From Nitrospinaceae bacterium (GTDB taxonomy: Bacteria > Nitrospinota > Nitrospinia > Nitrospinales > VA-1), in the NCBI GenBank assembly GCA_016763735.1, contig JAESTE010000116.1, positions 1 through 9,832 on the forward strand: a DNA stretch of 9,832 bases, given 5' to 3'. Under the pieces are notes generated by a model, which was not told the origin of the DNA, did not search any database, and saw only the letters and a list, made by a program, of their open reading frames with translations. Position numbers and translations under genes: made by a program. Position 1 is the first letter of the stretch; each line of letters opens with the position of its first letter. Positions 7,615 through 9,832 of this stretch are shown here, in pieces.

Positions 7615-7650
7615 GCCCTCTTCCTAGTTTTTGGAAGAGGGCTTTTTTTT
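7615..7650 (+). terminator. Strong intrinsic terminator
   Basis: A perfect 10-bp stem, GCCCTCTTCC (7615-7624) with GGAAGAGGGC (7633-7642), has an 8-nt loop and is followed directly by eight T's (7643-7650). It lies 43 nt after the stop of the secreted-protein gene. It should end that transcript and separate it from the tpsB gene, which then needs its own promoter. Confidence 0.92.
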
Positions 7651-7665
7651 GTGGTACTTACAGGA

Positions 7666-7671
7666 TATAAT
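7666..7671 (+). promoter_or_regulatory. Possible -10 box for the tpsB gene
   Basis: A perfect TATAAT lies 73 nt before the tpsB start and just after the terminator, where a promoter is expected. The -35 position falls in the T-run of the terminator (TTTTTT, 7643-7648), a poor match. In AT-rich spacer a single TATAAT can arise by chance, so this is only a candidate. Confidence 0.25.
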
Positions 7672-7744
7672 TCGAGGTTTTACTGGATAACCATTTAAAA
7701 TCGCTCACCTTTTTCATTAGTAATGGTTGTTGCATTAGCAAATT

Positions 7745-9490
7745 ATGGCACTACAAAATAAAACTCATACCTTTCATTATTATATAGCCCTTGTTGTAGG
7801 TTGTATGACAGTCCTTTTTTCTTCTGTTGAGGGAAATTGCCAAGCCACCGATTCCGGTATTATTGAAAAGTCTCTTCGACAATCCCGTACCGAGTTTGCT
7901 CCTCCACCTCCCGAAGTGGTTCCTGATATCAAAGTTGAAGATAGCCGTGAACTGGTTGATGCGGGGGCGGGTCCGACATTTTTTGTTCGTGAAATTAAAA
8001 TCACAGGAAATACATTAATTAGCACTGAAGAACTCGCGCCGCTTTTAGATGTTGGAGAAGGCGACGAGATGACTTTGGGCGTTCTCACTTTGTACGCCAA
8101 TGAGGTTACGGCCGCATACGCTGTGCAAGGCTATTTTCTAGCGAGGTCATTTATTCCGGCGCAGGAAATTGAAAATGGTGTGGTCACCCTGCAGGTGGTG
8201 GAAGGGAAATTGGGGAAGATTGAAGTAGCGGGTAACAAAACCATTGCCTCCGAACAATTTACTGAGAGAATGGTTTCTCTTCGTGATGAAGAAGTTTTAA
8301 ACGAGTCGGCTTTGGAAAGAGTTTTGTTGGAATTAAACAGCTTGATGGGGGTTACCGTGAAGTCAGTTCTTCGACCCGGAGAACTGCCCGGCACTACCGA
8401 TCTCGTCCTGCAAGTTAAGGAAACGCGACCCTACACTGTCAGTGTGGATGCCGATAATTTTGGCTCCCGGTTCACTGGGCCGATCCGATTTGGGGCCACC
8501 GCTACGGTAGGCAACCTGTTTAAACTTGGCGATCAGTTTTCTTTCCGTGTGGTCCAGTCAGAAGATGGGCAGGACTTTTTTAATCCTTCCTTTCTGTTTC
8601 CCATAACCAATCGTGGCACTACATTAAAATTTTCGTTCACCCATTCAGAACAAAACCTGGGAAGAGAACTTGCGGTTCTTAGTTCAGGTGGCTCTTCGCA
8701 AATTTTTTCTGCCGAAGCCCGGCATCCATTGCACCGTTCCAGAACAGCGAGTCTGTTTGTTAAAGGTGGAATGGAAGCGAGAAATTTTACAAACAAGCGG
8801 ACAGAGGTAAAAACCAGTGATGACCGATTGGTTGATGTTTATCTCGGAGTCGGTGGAAATTACAGCGACCCGTTCAAGGGCAGGAATTTTTTCGATTTCA
8901 CTGCTAAAATCGGGTTTACCGAAACGGATACAGGAGGGCAGCTAAATTCCAGAACGAATGGGCAGGGCGATGTAACCATTGTCAGCAGCAGCCTGACCCG
9001 TTATCAAAATGCCAGTATTCTCCATAAAAAAATTCCCGGTTATTTCATTATGAAAGCGGGAGGCCAGTTAGCATCGGCTAGGGTATTGGCTCCCGACCAG
9101 ATTGCCATTGGCGGTTCGGGCACGGTTCGGGGTTACCCTATTGCCGAGAATTCCGGTGACCACGGTTACACTTTTTCTTTGGAATACAATATGCCCTGGC
9201 CGTGGAAGCTCCCGGTTTTCAATGAGGGTAGGCCTTCCTTCGATAAATTAGTCACACTGCTTGCGTTCATCGACCATGGAAAAGTGTTTGTACAAGACCC
9301 TGAACCGGGTGAAAAAGATCGGTCGCTCACGGGAGCCGGTTTCGGAGTCAAAATAAATGTTCCCAGAAAAGATGAAACTTCTGTATCGACCAGTTTTTCG
9401 CTGGTATATGGGGTACCCGTCATGTCCAAAATACCTCCTTCGGATAGCAGTTTCGGAACACTCTTATTGAGTGGGTTGGTCAGCTTTTAA
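7745..9490 (+). CDS. TpsB outer-membrane transporter, ShlB/FhaC/HecB family
   Basis: This is the outer-membrane pore of a two-partner secretion system. Such proteins use periplasmic POTRA domains to bind a TpsA exoprotein and pass it through a 16-stranded barrel. The N-terminus has a signal peptide (hydrophobic about residues 12-27, likely cleavage after GNCQA). A proline-rich linker follows (FAPPPPEVVP, 51-60). POTRA 1 begins at FFVREIKITGNTLIS (79 onward) and POTRA 2 at LGKIEVAGNKTIAS (about 157 onward). The rest is alternating beta-barrel sequence with the loop-6 motif VRGY at 461-464 and a C-terminal Phe (GLVSF) suited to recognition by the BAM machinery. The length of 581 residues is normal. 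No clear Shine-Dalgarno precedes ATG 7745, but the signal peptide supports this start. No TpsA gene is visible; it may lie beyond the right edge, or the protein may serve a distant or different partner. Confidence 0.9.
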   Translation: MALQNKTHTFHYYIALVVGCMTVLFSSVEGNCQATDSGIIEKSLRQSRTEFAPPPPEVVPDIKVEDSRELVDAGAGPTFFVREIKITGNTLISTEELAPLLDVGEGDEMTLGVLTLYANEVTAAYAVQGYFLARSFIPAQEIENGVVTLQVVEGKLGKIEVAGNKTIASEQFTERMVSLRDEEVLNESALERVLLELNSLMGVTVKSVLRPGELPGTTDLVLQVKETRPYTVSVDADNFGSRFTGPIRFGATATVGNLFKLGDQFSFRVVQSEDGQDFFNPSFLFPITNRGTTLKFSFTHSEQNLGRELAVLSSGGSSQIFSAEARHPLHRSRTASLFVKGGMEARNFTNKRTEVKTSDDRLVDVYLGVGGNYSDPFKGRNFFDFTAKIGFTETDTGGQLNSRTNGQGDVTIVSSSLTRYQNASILHKKIPGYFIMKAGGQLASARVLAPDQIAIGGSGTVRGYPIAENSGDHGYTFSLEYNMPWPWKLPVFNEGRPSFDKLVTLLAFIDHGKVFVQDPEPGEKDRSLTGAGFGVKINVPRKDETSVSTSFSLVYGVPVMSKIPPSDSSFGTLLLSGLVSF

Positions 9491-9664
9491 GTTTTCTGAA
9501 ATTTCTTTATTATGAAGGGCCTTTTTTGTAAACGAGGGGATTTTAAAACCTCTGTATAACCGCAACTAATTGTAACTAAAAGAATTTTATGTGTAATCCT
9601 ATTGTTTATAAGATTGGCTTAACTTACAATTACATAAGGCACAACCTCCTTTTTGGGGAGACCT
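9491..9664 (+). other. AT-rich intergenic spacer
   Basis: No gene is visible in this stretch after tpsB. There are stop codons in all frames and no convincing ribosome site. I found no clear terminator for tpsB: GAAGGGCC followed by T's near 9514-9528 lacks a matching stem. Short AT-rich inverted repeats occur but are too weak to call. Confidence 0.6.
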
Positions 9665-9832
9665 TGCATAAGTCGTCATTGCGAACGAAGTGAAGCAATC
9701 CACGTTCTACAGTGAACATTCGCTTGCAATAAGGATGCATTGCTGACGCTCAGAAGGGGTTTTGAGTTGTAAAGTTTTGCCAGGTCTGGATCGCCACGCC
9801 GCTTTGCGGCTCGCGATGACGGGGGTTATGCA
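9665..9832. repeat. MITE- or REP-like inverted-repeat element, running to the window edge
   Basis: The left arm begins TGCATAA (9665-9671), then CGTCATTGCGAACGAAG and GAAGCAATCCA, ending at 9702. The right arm (9787-9832) is TGGATCGCC to TCGCGATGACG and then TTATGCA. Read in reverse complement the right arm gives TGCATAA, then CGTCATCGCGAG and GCGATCCA, so the two arms match with several differences and small gaps. About 84 nt lie between them, including a small GCAAT/ATTGC hairpin. The GTCATTGCGA...GAAGCAATCC sequence is a dispersed noncoding repeat known from many unrelated bacterial genomes, often wrongly annotated as short proteins. No transposase is present, so it would be non-autonomous. 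The last bases coincide with the window end and the element may continue. Confidence 0.75.

Noticed and set aside
7790..7807. Lipobox-like VVGC near the start of the TpsB protein
   Set aside because: VVGC matches the loose lipobox pattern, but the hydrophobic stretch continues past the cysteine, the following residue is Met, and TpsB barrels are cut by signal peptidase I. The later GNCQA site fits better.
9567..9632. Inverted repeat TAATTGTAA / TTACAATTA after tpsB
   Set aside because: The arms are 9 nt, made almost only of A and T, with a 48-nt spacer and no T-run. Such matches are expected by chance in this AT-rich spacer.

Overview
The window is a forward-strand stretch of a diderm (Gram-negative) bacterial chromosome with moderate GC, mid-40s percent by eye. 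An outer-membrane two-partner-secretion barrel near the right side shows the outer membrane. The SUF operon uses a SufU scaffold, has no SufE, and is followed by an AmrS radical SAM gene. Proteins of this type occur in deep-branching diderms such as Nitrospinota and the former Deltaproteobacteria. That placement is an impression from protein style and is not proven by the sequence.

Region 1 (about 1-6746) is an iron-sulfur cluster assembly operon. The order is an Nfu/NifU C-terminal-domain carrier (cut by the left edge), sufB, sufC, sufD, sufS, sufU and a radical SAM gene of the AmmeMemoRadiSam group (amrS). SufS takes sulfur from cysteine. SufU is the zinc-dependent sulfur-transfer partner. 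SufB, SufC and SufD form the ATP-driven scaffold, and Nfu carries finished clusters. AmrS is a predicted [4Fe-4S] enzyme and so a likely client. sufD and sufS overlap by 8 nt, and most other gaps are 8-34 nt. Two features break the pattern. sufB is split into two frames at a run of seven A's (550-556). A textbook intrinsic terminator (1810-1832) sits between sufB and sufC.

Region 2 (6747-9490) holds two envelope genes. The first, behind a candidate promoter, encodes an unrecognised signal-peptide protein of about 221 residues and ends at a strong terminator. The second encodes a 581-residue TpsB/FhaC/ShlB-type transporter with signal peptide, proline-rich linker, two POTRA domains, a VRGY motif and a C-terminal phenylalanine. 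No TpsA substrate gene is visible.

Region 3 (9491-9832) has no gene. Its right half is an imperfect inverted repeat of the widespread 'GTCATTGCGA...GAAGCAATCC' type. It starts with TGCATAA at 9665 and ends with the complementary TTATGCA exactly at the window edge, so it looks like a MITE- or REP-like dispersed element.

There are no tRNA or rRNA genes, CRISPR arrays, transposases or phage genes. Most of the window is housekeeping. The points worth following are the sufB frame break, the terminator inside the suf operon, the unknown secreted protein beside an orphan TpsB, and the edge repeat.
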